Source: Pseudomonas sp.
GTDB taxonomy: Bacteria; Pseudomonadota; Gammaproteobacteria; Pseudomonadales; Pseudomonadaceae
DNA: 11,761 nt
NCBI GenBank assembly: GCA_007117785.1
Contig: SKFV01000253.1
Span: 1-11,761, forward strand
Direction of reading: 5' to 3'
The position numbers were made by a program, and so were the translations under genes. The notes below the pieces were generated by a model that was not told the DNA's origin, did no database searches, and saw only the letters and a list, made by a program, of their open reading frames with translations. The stretch's first letter is position 1. Every line of letters begins with the position of its first letter. Shown here piece by piece: positions 1 to 6,010 of the stretch.

Positions 1-625
1 CGGCGGTTTTTTCGCCATCCGCCAGGGGGTAGCGCAGGTTCCACAGCGAACCGGTTTCGTCGTGGTTTTCCACTTCCAGATCAGAAATGGCAGTGTGTAG
101 TGTCGGATCCCAGTTGACCAGACGCTTGCCCCGGTAGATCAGGCCATCTTCGTGCAGACGCACAAAGGCTTCCTTGACCGCCTCGGACATGCTGTCATCC
201 ATGGTGAAGCGTTCGCGGCTCCAGTCGACCGAGCTGCCCAGGCGGCGGATCTGGCGGGTGATGGTGCCGCCGGATTCTTCCTTCCACTCCCAGACCTTGT
301 CCAGAAACTGCTCGCGGCCCAGATCATGCCGGCTGACACCCTGAGCGCCCAGTTGGCGCTCGACCACCATCTGGGTGGCGATGCCGGCGTGGTCGGTACC
401 CGGTTGCCACAGGGTATTGCGCCCCTGCATGCGACGGAAACGGATCAGCGCATCCATGATGGCATTGTTGAAGCCATGGCCCATGTGCAGGCTGCCGGTC
501 ACATTGGGTGGCGGCAGGGCAATGGTGTAGGACTCACCCGAGCCCTGGGGAGCAAAATAGTTGTTCTGCTCCCAGTTCTGGTACCAGGAAGTTTCAATGG
601 CGTGCGGCTGATAGGTCTTGTCCAT
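1..625 (-). CDS. valS: Valyl-tRNA synthetase, N-terminal 208 residues (runs off left edge)
   Basis: Class I aminoacyl-tRNA synthetase that charges tRNA-Val with valine in the cytoplasm. Only the N-terminal 208 residues lie in the window; the full protein is usually about 950. It opens with MDKTYQPHAIE. The ATP-binding HIGH signature of ValS reads PPPNVTGSLHMGH at residues 38-50, with HMGH at 47-50. GTDHAGIATQ (76-85) and NWDP (181-184) are also typical of the family. The visible part ends near where the CP1 editing domain begins, so the editing site and KMSKS loop are outside. The ATG at 623-625 fits the family N-terminus, but its Shine-Dalgarno is weak (AGAGC). The unknown gene at 730-1233 lies 104 bp upstream, and a good -10 element in that gap suggests valS has its own promoter. 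The identification is secure. Confidence 0.97.
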   Translation of the reverse strand, partial: MDKTYQPHAIETSWYQNWEQNNYFAPQGSGESYTIALPPPNVTGSLHMGHGFNNAIMDALIRFRRMQGRNTLWQPGTDHAGIATQMVVERQLGAQGVSRHDLGREQFLDKVWEWKEESGGTITRQIRRLGSSVDWSRERFTMDDSMSEAVKEAFVRLHEDGLIYRGKRLVNWDPTLHTAISDLEVENHDETGSLWNLRYPLADGEKTA

Positions 626-672
626 GGGTGCTCTGGCTGTCCGGTTGGTCGGGCGGCAATTGCCGGGCGACG

Positions 673-698
673 ATTATCGCAGAAAAACAACCATTATA
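673..698 (-). promoter_or_regulatory. Candidate valS promoter (-10 elements)
   Basis: On the minus strand a perfect TATAAT (693-698) lies in the 104-bp gap before valS. The hexamer 17 bp upstream of it is GTGCCG, a 3/6 match to TTGACA. A second -10-like GATAAT sits at 673-678. Transcription from the first would start near 686 and give a leader of about 60 nt. This is a sequence match only; the -35 is poor, and read-through from the upstream genes is also possible. Confidence 0.5.
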
Positions 699-729
699 AC
701 GGGCTGAAGGCGTGCCGGCACCCGCTGTC

Positions 730-1233
730 TCAGCGGTCTTGTTGCAGGTGCTCGCGGATAACCTGTTCCAGGCGTTTCTTCAGTCGGCGCTGCAGTTCCT
801 GTTCCAGACTTGGCAGCATCTCGTTGAGCAGGTTTTGCATGATCAACTGGGCTTCGGTGTGCAGGCGGGTTTGCAGACGCAGTTGCTCGGCGTCGACCTT
901 GCCGGCGAGGCTTTCCAGTTGCGGACCGAGCAAGCGGTCCAGTTGCTGGCGCTCGGCAGCCAGCTTGGCCAGCGAGTCATAGGGTAGGAAGGGGTTGTGC
1001 GGCTTGCCACCAGCGGCAGGCGCGGGTGCGGGGTGTTCGTCGACAATATCTTGCAGTAGCGGAATATCCAGCTGGGCGTCAGATACTGAATCCGGCTTTC
1101 TGGGCGTCAGCGGGGCATAGGGCGTGGTGTTCGGCGGCGGTACGTCGGCGTGCGGGTCCTCATCCAGCAGGTTGCGGATGGACTCGAGGTCTTGCAGTAG
1201 TTTGGAGGGTGCCGAACGGTCGCGCTCTGCCAT
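730..1233 (-). CDS. Conserved protein of unknown function between holC and valS (167 aa)
   Basis: I do not recognise a characterised family. The 167-residue protein has no signal peptide or membrane segment and should be cytoplasmic. The N-terminal third is acidic (LQDLESIRNLLDEDPHAD). The middle, roughly residues 50-82, is rich in Pro and Ala and probably disordered. From about residue 83 to the end it is strongly helical and charged, with leucine-rich stretches that could form a coiled coil or oligomerise; it ends RRLKKRLEQVIREHLQQDR. The start ATG lies 3 bp after the holC stop and is preceded by GGTGGA about 7 nt upstream, so it is probably co-transcribed with holC and translationally linked. 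A gene in this position is typical of Pseudomonas (I recall PA3833 next to valS). A link to the DNA polymerase III chi subunit would be inferred from location alone. Confidence 0.85.
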   Translation of the reverse strand: MAERDRSAPSKLLQDLESIRNLLDEDPHADVPPPNTTPYAPLTPRKPDSVSDAQLDIPLLQDIVDEHPAPAPAAGGKPHNPFLPYDSLAKLAAERQQLDRLLGPQLESLAGKVDAEQLRLQTRLHTEAQLIMQNLLNEMLPSLEQELQRRLKKRLEQVIREHLQQDR

Positions 1234-1236
1234 GAT

Positions 1237-1668
1237 TCATTCCACCGTCTGTATCGGGTGAGTCTGCAAAGCATAGCCTTTATCGCGGTAAAAGCGAAAA
1301 CGTTCGCGCGCGGGCAGGCGTACCGGGTCATGCTCGATAACGATTTCCGCCAGGCGACGAAAGCGGCTGAAAAACGCAGGTTGCTGGTCACTCAGGTTGA
1401 TCAACAGGTCATGCTGCAGCCCGGGGTCGTCAGCACAGCTGCAGACCACCGGGTTGCGACTATCCTGCGGGTCGCTGCCATGCGGCAAAAAGGCATCGTC
1501 CCGAAAGCGCCAGAGCTGTTCATCCAGCGCCATGACCTGATCGTCATCACTGCAATGCAGGTACACCTGATGGCCCTTGGTCCAGGCCTTGTAGGCCAGA
1601 CGGCAGGCATAATCCAGCCGAACCGCAGGAGCGGCGCTAGACAGCAGGTAGAAGTCGATACGGGTCAT
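1237..1668 (-). CDS. holC: DNA polymerase III subunit chi
   Basis: Chi belongs to the clamp-loader complex of the replicative polymerase. With psi (HolD) it links the clamp loader to single-strand-binding protein, helping primer hand-off on the lagging strand. The 143-residue protein is close to the E. coli length of about 147. It starts MTRIDFYLL and has the family pattern: an initial beta strand, the helix RLDYACRLAYKAWTKGHQVYL near residues 17-37, the stretch MALDEQLWRFRDDAFLPHG (46-64), then LLINLSDQQPAFFSRFRRLAEIV and the C-terminal RFRFYRDKGY. A TTG 15 codons upstream is in frame, but the family N-terminus begins at this ATG. The Shine-Dalgarno is weak. The gene lies 78 bp downstream of pepA and 3 bp upstream of the unknown gene. 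Confidence 0.93.
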   Translation of the reverse strand: MTRIDFYLLSSAAPAVRLDYACRLAYKAWTKGHQVYLHCSDDDQVMALDEQLWRFRDDAFLPHGSDPQDSRNPVVCSCADDPGLQHDLLINLSDQQPAFFSRFRRLAEIVIEHDPVRLPARERFRFYRDKGYALQTHPIQTVE

Positions 1669-1706
1669 GGCAATCTTGTTCAGTTGGCAGCTGTTGACAG
1701 GGCCTG

Positions 1707-1738
1707 CCGGCAATGGACGATTCTACGCCCATTGCCGG
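1707..1738 (-). terminator. Hairpin downstream of pepA (possible terminator or processing site)
   Basis: A perfect 10-bp inverted repeat, CCGGCAATGG at 1707-1716 and its complement at 1729-1738, encloses a 12-nt loop. It begins 8 bp after the pepA stop, in the pepA-holC gap. No U-run follows on the minus strand, so a classic intrinsic terminator is not supported. It could be a weak terminator, a 3'-end stabiliser or an RNase processing site that separates pepA from holC. Confidence 0.5.
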
Positions 1739-1746
1739 TCTCAGGC

Positions 1747-3240
1747 TCAGGCCTCGATCTGGTCCAGCAGATATTGCACCAGCATGGGTACCGGACGGCC
1801 AGTGGCCCCCTTGTCCTTGCCGCCGCTGGTCCAGGCGGTGCCGGCAATATCCAGGTGCGCCCAGGGGTACGCCTTGGCAAAGCGCGACAGGAAGCAGGCG
1901 GCGGTAATGGTGCCGGCCTTGGGCCCGCCAATATTGGCGATATCGGCAAAGGGGCTGTCCAGTTGTTCCTGATACTCGTCGTACAGCGGCAATTGCCAGG
2001 CACGATCGTTGGCCTGCACGCCGGCCTTCAGCAGTTGCTGGATCAGTGCTTCGTTGTTGCCCAGCAGTCCCGTGGTATGAGCGCCCAGGGCGACTACGCA
2101 GGCGCCGGTCAGAGTGGCGATATCCACGACGCTGGCGGGCTTGAAGCGCTCGGCGTAGGTCAGCGCATCACAAAGCACCAGCCGGCCTTCGGCATCGGTA
2201 TTGAGGACTTCAATGGTCTGGCCGGACATGCTGGTGACAATGTCACCTGGTTTGGTGGCGGTGCCGCTGGGCATGTTTTCTGCCGCGGCAACCAAAGCAA
2301 CAACATTGATCGGCAGTTGCAGGCTGACGACCGCTTTCATTACCCCGAAGACGGTGGCCGCACCGCACATGTCGTACTTCATTTCATCCATGTTCGGCGC
2401 CGGCTTGAGGCTGATGCCGCCGGTATCAAAGGTAATGCCTTTGCCAATCAGTACATGCGGCTGCTGTTTTGCCTTGCCGCCGTTGTAGCTCAGACGGATC
2501 AGCTTGGCCGGCTCGGCGCTGCCGTGGGAAACGGAGAGCAGTGAACCCATGCCCAGGGCTTTCATGTCCTTTTCTTCCAGGATCTCGATCTCGAGTTCCT
2601 TGTGTGCCTTGCCCATGGCCTTGGCTTCTTTTGCCAGATATGTGGGTGTGCAGACGTTGCCGGGCAGGTTGCCAAGGGTACGGGTCAGGTCCATGCCGGC
2701 GGCAATCGCCTGACCATGTTCAGCCGCGAGCTGCAACGGCTGGGTATCGGCCTTGTCTTCCGCCCACAGGAAGCATTTCTTCAGCTTCGGCTTGTCGGCT
2801 TTCTTGCTCTTGAACTGGTCGAACTGATAAAGCTCGGCAGCAATGGTTTCGATAATCAGGCGAGCGCTGGCGTAGGCATCGCGACCACTGACATTCAGGG
2901 CGCTCAGGGATAGCACGGCGTCACTGGAGCCGCGATCCTTGAGAGTACTGATGGTTTTCTGGGTCAGTTTGCGCAGGCCGCGCTCGTTCAGTTCATCGGC
3001 CTTGCCGGCACCGATCAGCAGCACGCGCTGGGCGCTGATACCCGGCAGGCCGAACAGCATCAGGGTTTGTCCAGACTTGCCACTGATGTCACCATGCTTG
3101 ATGGCAGCACTGATCTGGCCGTTGCAGGCCTGATCCAGTTCGGCGGCCGGGCCAGTGAGTTGGCGGCTATCGTGAATGGCGACTACCAGGCAGCCAGTCT
3201 TGATCGTTTCCAGTTTACCGTGCTTGACGTTGAACTCCAT
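1747..3240 (-). CDS. pepA: Leucyl aminopeptidase, M17 family
   Basis: Cytosolic dinuclear-metal aminopeptidase that removes N-terminal residues from peptides. In E. coli the same protein also binds DNA as an accessory factor in XerCD recombination and as the carAB regulator. The 497-residue length matches the family. The metal-binding residues are visible: K267, D272, D290, and D349 and E351 in NTDAEGRL (347-354). The catalytic partners K279 and R353 are also present. The N-terminal macrodomain-like region spans roughly 1-165 and the catalytic domain roughly 170-497. The ATG is preceded by GGGGAG about 5 nt upstream. The gene is divergent from lptF across 170 bp; a minus-strand -10-like TATTAT (3275-3280) could be its promoter, but I found no good -35. 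The enzyme call is secure; the DNA-binding role is inferred from the family. Confidence 0.97.
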   Translation of the reverse strand: MEFNVKHGKLETIKTGCLVVAIHDSRQLTGPAAELDQACNGQISAAIKHGDISGKSGQTLMLFGLPGISAQRVLLIGAGKADELNERGLRKLTQKTISTLKDRGSSDAVLSLSALNVSGRDAYASARLIIETIAAELYQFDQFKSKKADKPKLKKCFLWAEDKADTQPLQLAAEHGQAIAAGMDLTRTLGNLPGNVCTPTYLAKEAKAMGKAHKELEIEILEEKDMKALGMGSLLSVSHGSAEPAKLIRLSYNGGKAKQQPHVLIGKGITFDTGGISLKPAPNMDEMKYDMCGAATVFGVMKAVVSLQLPINVVALVAAAENMPSGTATKPGDIVTSMSGQTIEVLNTDAEGRLVLCDALTYAERFKPASVVDIATLTGACVVALGAHTTGLLGNNEALIQQLLKAGVQANDRAWQLPLYDEYQEQLDSPFADIANIGGPKAGTITAACFLSRFAKAYPWAHLDIAGTAWTSGGKDKGATGRPVPMLVQYLLDQIEA

Positions 3241-3280
3241 GGTGCTCCCCGAGACAAAACGAATGGATTAACCGATAATA

Positions 3281-3306
3281 CGCCCCATGGCGTTGCAAGT
3301 GGGGCG
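3281..3306. repeat. 7-bp inverted repeat in the pepA-lptF divergent intergenic region
   Basis: CGCCCCA at 3281-3287 and TGGGGCG at 3300-3306 are perfect complements separated by 12 bp. They lie next to the putative pepA -10 element (3275-3280). The repeat could be an operator for a dimeric regulator or a small hairpin in the pepA leader. I recognise no specific regulator consensus. The rest of the 170-bp gap shows no clear lptF promoter. Confidence 0.3.
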
Positions 3307-3410
3307 CTGCTATCAACTAAATCTGTAGAAAAACCTTTCCAGCAGCGGTGGTCTTTCCGGTCATGTCAGCATTCTGGCCTATTACCACCGCTTGAGCCAA
3401 GGACCCGATC

Positions 3411-4517
3411 GTGATTGTTTTTCGCTACCTGAACCGCGAAATCCTGCAGACCCTGATTGCTGTCAGTGGAATACTGCTGCTGATCATCATGAGCGGGCGC
3501 TTTATCAAGTACCTGGCCCAGGCAGCCGCTGGTCAGTTGGATGCCGGCATCCTGTTTCTGATCATGGGCTACCGCTTGCCTGACTTTCTGGTGCTGATTC
3601 TGCCGCTGGGCATGTTTATCGGTATTCTGCTTGCCTACGGGCGCATGCACCTGGACAGCGAAATGACCGTGCTATCCGCCACCGGCATCAGCGAACGCAA
3701 GATTCTGCTGTATACCCAGGGTGCTGCGGTTCTGGTCATGCTGTGTGTCGGTGCGCTCAGCTTCGTACTGGCGCCGGCCGGGGTCTACAAGACCCAGCAG
3801 GTCTTCAATGAGCAGGATGCCTTGACCGAGTTCGATACCCTGGCTGCCGGGCGCTTTCAGTCCATCGGCCGGGCAGCCCAGCGAGTCACCTACGCCGGCG
3901 GACTGAGTGAGGACCGCACGGAGCTGCAGGATGTGTTTATCGCCGAACGTCAGGACAGCGGCGCGGATGCACGTATTGGTGTGCTGGTGGCCGAGTCTGG
4001 CCGTCAGCAAATGAACCCGGATGGCAGTCGCTATCTGGTGCTGTTCGACGGTTTCCGCTATGACGGCAGGCCCGGCGCTGCCGATTTCAGGACCATTGGT
4101 TATGAGAGCTACGGTGTTCTCTTGCCGCGTCCTGACATCGTTACCGAAGTCACTGACCGTGAAGCCATGCCGACACTCAGCCTGCTCGGCAGTACGGATG
4201 TTCGTCTGCAGGCAGAACTGCAATGGCGCATTGCGATCCCCTTGCTGGTGCCTATCGTTGCCTTCTTTGCCGTACCCCTGGCACGGGTCAACCCGCGACA
4301 GGGGCGCTACCTCAAGTTGCTGCCGGCTATCCTGCTGTATATGAGTTATCTGGCGCTGTTGATTACCGCCCGTAGTTGGATGGAGGAGGGCCGTACCCCG
4401 GCCTGGATCGGTTTGTGGTGGGTGCATGCGCTCTTCTTCAGTGTCGGGCTGGTACTCAATCGCCAGGCCCTGTGGGTGCCGCGCGCCCGTGAGGAGGTCA
4501 GCCATGCGCCGGCTTGA
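3411..4517 (+). CDS. lptF: LPS export ABC transporter permease LptF
   Basis: One of the two permease subunits of the LptB2FG inner-membrane transporter, which extracts lipopolysaccharide and passes it to LptC for transfer to the outer membrane. The 368-residue length fits (E. coli 366). It opens MIVFRYLNREI. Three N-terminal membrane segments lie near residues 11-29, 47-77 and 100-122; a periplasmic beta-jellyroll near 125-255; and three C-terminal segments near 273-291, 302-320 and 332-350. RMHLDSEMTVLSATGIS (78-94) is the conserved cytoplasmic coupling segment that contacts LptB. The start is GTG, preceded by CAAGGA about 7 nt upstream, and the protein begins as LptF homologues do. The gene overlaps lptG by 14 bp. 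Confidence 0.96.
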   Translation: MIVFRYLNREILQTLIAVSGILLLIIMSGRFIKYLAQAAAGQLDAGILFLIMGYRLPDFLVLILPLGMFIGILLAYGRMHLDSEMTVLSATGISERKILLYTQGAAVLVMLCVGALSFVLAPAGVYKTQQVFNEQDALTEFDTLAAGRFQSIGRAAQRVTYAGGLSEDRTELQDVFIAERQDSGADARIGVLVAESGRQQMNPDGSRYLVLFDGFRYDGRPGAADFRTIGYESYGVLLPRPDIVTEVTDREAMPTLSLLGSTDVRLQAELQWRIAIPLLVPIVAFFAVPLARVNPRQGRYLKLLPAILLYMSYLALLITARSWMEEGRTPAWIGLWWVHALFFSVGLVLNRQALWVPRAREEVSHAPA

Positions 4518-5568
4518 TCGCTATATCGGTAGCGCCGTGCTGTTCAGCATTCTGGTGGTGTCGCTGATCATTCTCGGGCTGGACGTGCTCTTCGCCTTTA
4601 TTAACGAATTGGACAGCCTGCAAGGCAATTACGGTGTATTTGAAGCCTTGGGTTATGTTCTGCTCACCGCGCCCCGGCGTTTCTACGACATGTTGCCGCT
4701 GGCGGCACTGATCGGTTGTCTGGTGGGGCTGGGTACCTTGGCAAGCAATTCCGAGTTGACCGTCATGCGCGCCGCCGGCGTCTCGCTGGCGCGGATTATC
4801 ACTGCGGTGATGAAGCCGCTGCTGGCCCTGATGCTGGCCGGCGTGCTGATTGGTGAGTATGTTGCGCCCTACAGCGAAAACCTGGCCGAGAGTCGCCGCG
4901 CCGTCGCGCAAAGCAGTGGCGAGGCCGTCAGTTCTTCGCGGGGTCTATGGCACCGTGAAGGCAATGATTTTATCCATATCAATGCGGTGCAGCCCAATGG
5001 TGTGCTGCATGGGGTAACCCGCTACCGCTTTGATGACCAGCGTGATTTGCTCGAGACCAGTTTCGCCCGTCGCGCCACTGTGCAAACCGATGGCTGGCGG
5101 GTGGAAGATGTCGAGAGCACACTGTTCCAGTCGGATGGGCGTACTGAAACGGCTACCAGTTCAGAGCAGAACTGGGATCTGGAATTGACGCCTGAGCTGC
5201 TCCGCGTCGTGGTGCTTGATCCGGATGTGCTGCCGATGAGCGGGCTCTGGGATTACCAGCAATACCTGGCCGAGCAGGGGCTGAACAATAGTCTGTACTG
5301 GCTGTCATTCTGGAAGAAGTTATTCCAGCCGTTAGCCACCATAGCCCTGGTTTTCGTTGCCATTTCCTTTATTTTCGGCCCGTTGCGCTCGGTGACTTTG
5401 GGTCAGCGGGTGTTTACCGGCGTTCTGGTTGGCTTCAGCTTCCAGATCCTGCAGGACTTGCTGGGGCCCTCGAGTCTGGTCTTCGGTTTTTCACCCTTGA
5501 TTGCCGTACTCTTGCCCATTCTCGGCTTATTGCTCATGGGTGGTTGGCTGATGCGCCGCGCGGGATAA
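4504..5568 (+). CDS. lptG: LPS export ABC transporter permease LptG
   Basis: Partner permease of LptF in the LptB2FG complex. The 354-residue protein (E. coli 360) has the same plan: membrane segments near residues 11-34, 52-80 and 100-121, a periplasmic domain near 123-270, and three C-terminal segments near 275-292, 302-322 and 328-349. SNSELTVMRAAGVS (81-94) is the coupling segment. The frame is open further upstream, but the ATG at 4504 has the excellent Shine-Dalgarno GAGGAGGT, gives the family N-terminus MRRLDRYIGS, and overlaps the lptF end by 14 bp, which suggests translational coupling. A T-run (5570-5575) follows the stop, but I found no convincing stem before it. Confidence 0.96.
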   Translation: MRRLDRYIGSAVLFSILVVSLIILGLDVLFAFINELDSLQGNYGVFEALGYVLLTAPRRFYDMLPLAALIGCLVGLGTLASNSELTVMRAAGVSLARIITAVMKPLLALMLAGVLIGEYVAPYSENLAESRRAVAQSSGEAVSSSRGLWHREGNDFIHINAVQPNGVLHGVTRYRFDDQRDLLETSFARRATVQTDGWRVEDVESTLFQSDGRTETATSSEQNWDLELTPELLRVVVLDPDVLPMSGLWDYQQYLAEQGLNNSLYWLSFWKKLFQPLATIALVFVAISFIFGPLRSVTLGQRVFTGVLVGFSFQILQDLLGPSSLVFGFSPLIAVLLPILGLLLMGGWLMRRAG

Positions 5569-5571
5569 ATT

Positions 5572-5580
5572 TTTTCCACA
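5572..5580 (+). promoter_or_regulatory. DnaA-box-like 9-mer upstream of nrdA
   Basis: TTTTCCACA differs from the DnaA box TTATCCACA at one base. DnaA boxes upstream of nrdAB are established in E. coli. Here the site is single and about 70 bp upstream of the predicted -35, immediately after lptG. A one-mismatch 9-mer is weak evidence. Confidence 0.2.
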
Positions 5581-5617
5581 ACTAATTTCTCGTTTTACTG
5601 CACTGAAACAATGCCTT

Positions 5618-5651
5618 CAGGTCGTCTGATAGACGGTAAGTCAGTTCGTCT
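5618..5651 (+). repeat. Direct repeat CAG[G/T]TCGTCT upstream of the nrdA promoter (AlgR-like)
   Basis: CAGGTCGTCT (5618-5627) and CAGTTCGTCT (5642-5651) are 9/10 identical and 24 bp apart. The second ends at the first base of the predicted -35. Its first nine bases match the AlgR box CCGTTCGTC, as I remember it, at 8/9; the first copy matches at 7/9. AlgR has been reported to regulate nrdAB in P. aeruginosa. The position suits an activator, but the factor is inferred. The first copy also lies in a small palindrome, CGTCT-GAT-AGACG (5623-5635). Confidence 0.35.
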
Positions 5652-5686
5652 TGTATCCGCTGTTTTATCTGTATATAGTGATTTCA
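5651..5686 (+). promoter_or_regulatory. Candidate sigma-70 promoter of nrdAB
   Basis: TTGTAT (5651-5656) and TATAGT (5674-5679) are separated by exactly 17 bp. The -10 matches TATAAT at 5/6 and the -35 matches TTGACA at 3/6. The start would fall near 5686, just before the first paired base of the riboswitch at 5688, which supports the assignment. The -10 lies inside the first NrdR box, so bound NrdR would block polymerase. Confidence 0.6.
5666..5681 (+). promoter_or_regulatory. NrdR box 1 (overlaps the nrdA -10)
   Basis: TATCTGTATATAGTGA matches the NrdR consensus ACACWATATATWGTGT at 11 of 16 positions, including the conserved C at 4, the central TATATA and the G at 13. NrdR is the ATP/dATP-sensing repressor of ribonucleotide reductase genes; its boxes usually occur in pairs. 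The second box begins 32 bp downstream, about three helical turns, which is the usual spacing. Confidence 0.7.
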
Positions 5687-5697
5687 ATCTTGGTTAT

Positions 5698-5713
5698 CTA
5701 CCACATATAGTGA
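5698..5713 (+). promoter_or_regulatory. NrdR box 2 (inside the DNA of the riboswitch P2 hairpin)
   Basis: CTACCACATATAGTGA matches the NrdR consensus at 11 of 16 positions and has all of the strongly conserved ones (C4, A6, A8, T9, T11, G13). It shares the right half ATATAGTGA with box 1 and lies 32 bp from it. It would be at about +12 to +28 of the transcript. These bases also encode the 5' strand of riboswitch P2, so sequence here is constrained by both a protein-DNA site and an RNA fold. Confidence 0.65.
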
Positions 5714-5727
5714 TCAATCATTGATCA
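5711..5727 (+). repeat. Perfect palindrome inside the riboswitch P2 region
   Basis: TGATCAAT (5711-5718) and ATTGATCA (5720-5727) are perfect complements around one C. In RNA this gives a 7-bp stem with a UCA loop capping P2. A related short palindrome, GAATCA-T-TGATTC (5837-5849), lies near the 3' end of the aptamer. Both are most simply peripheral stems of the riboswitch. Confidence 0.6.
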
Positions 5728-5959
5728 ATGGGTAGAGGGAATCCGGTGAGAATCCGGAACTGACGCGCAGCGGTATAGGGGAACGCGTGTGGCAGCATGA
5801 CACTGGCTCAGGCCGGGAAGTCGCCACGCAAGGCCGAATCATTGATTCACGCCCCTGAGTCCGAAGACCTGCCAGGAGGAGAAGCTACGGCTTCTGAACT
5901 GCACCTTCGCGATTCAAGGTGAGCAGCGTGAGCCTCCCGGCATTGTGTCCGGGTGCGCA

Positions 5960-6000
5960 CCTGTTTACGCGAAGGCAATGGAATTCAACGCGTATACAGG
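5960..6000 (+). promoter_or_regulatory. Shine-Dalgarno-sequestering helix (riboswitch expression platform)
   Basis: Bases 5960-5971 (CCTGTTTACGCG) pair with 5989-6000 (CGCGTATACAGG) in 11 of 12 positions, with one T-T mismatch and a 17-nt loop. The 3' strand includes the AGG of the nrdA Shine-Dalgarno (AGGA, 5998-6001), 9 nt before the ATG at 6011. This is the layout of a translational off switch. Its coupling to the upstream aptamer is inferred. Another hairpin, CCCGG (5936-5940) with CCGGG (5949-5953), ends seven bases before it. No U-run that would suggest transcription termination is present. Confidence 0.65.
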
Positions 6001-6010
6001 AAAAATTACC

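Larger units (their letters stand above)
5688..5926 (+). ncRNA. Adenosylcobalamin (B12) riboswitch in the nrdAB leader
   Basis: The conserved cobalamin-element blocks occur in order: GGGAATCCGGTGAGAATCCGG (5737 on, P3 region); CTGACGCGCAGCGGTA (5760-5775, L5 box); CACTGG followed by CCGGGAAG (5801-5820); and the B12 box GAAGACCTGCC (5863-5873). UCUUGG (5688-5693) pairs with CCAGGA (5872-5877) as P1. UCUACC (5697-5702) pairs with GGUAGA (5731-5736) as P2, enclosing a second hairpin (5711-5727). After P1 come a hairpin with a C(UACG)G tetraloop (5880-5895) and a bulged stem (5899-5907 with 5916-5926). The loop of that stem (5908-5915) starts CGCG and can kiss CGCG in L5 (5764-5767), the L5-L13 contact known in E. 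coli btuB. Cobalamin riboswitches normally turn expression off when ligand is bound. The gene controlled is a B12-independent reductase, so this probably favours a class II enzyme when B12 is available. Confidence 0.95.

Noticed and set aside
152..982. Long plus-strand open frame (276 codons) over valS and the unknown gene
   Set aside because: It lies opposite ValS, which has clear motifs, and the 167-residue gene. Its translation is rich in Cys/Arg/Ser and has no recognisable domain.
1258..2544. Plus-strand open frame of 428 codons opposite holC and pepA
   Set aside because: It is antisense to two well-supported genes, has no plausible Shine-Dalgarno-led start and no domain. Long antisense frames are common in GC-rich genes.
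5570..5575. Intrinsic terminator after lptG
   Set aside because: A T-run is present, but the preceding GC-rich bases form no convincing stem.
5618..5623. CAGGTC pairing with GACCTG of the B12 box as riboswitch P1
   Set aside because: It is upstream of the predicted transcription start, and the pair 5688-5693 with 5872-5877 sits where P1 should be, as in btuB.
5690..5711. Second nrdA promoter using TATAGT at 5706-5711
   Set aside because: TTGGTT upstream is only 10 bp away, and a properly spaced hexamer (TTCAAT) is poor. A start there would also remove the 5' strands of riboswitch P1 and P2.
5945..6010. Upstream GTG or ATG starts for nrdA (5945, 5978)
   Set aside because: 5945 has no Shine-Dalgarno and lies in a leader hairpin. 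5978 has AAGG only 2 nt upstream, too close. The ATG at 6011 has properly spaced AGGA, which the leader helix targets.
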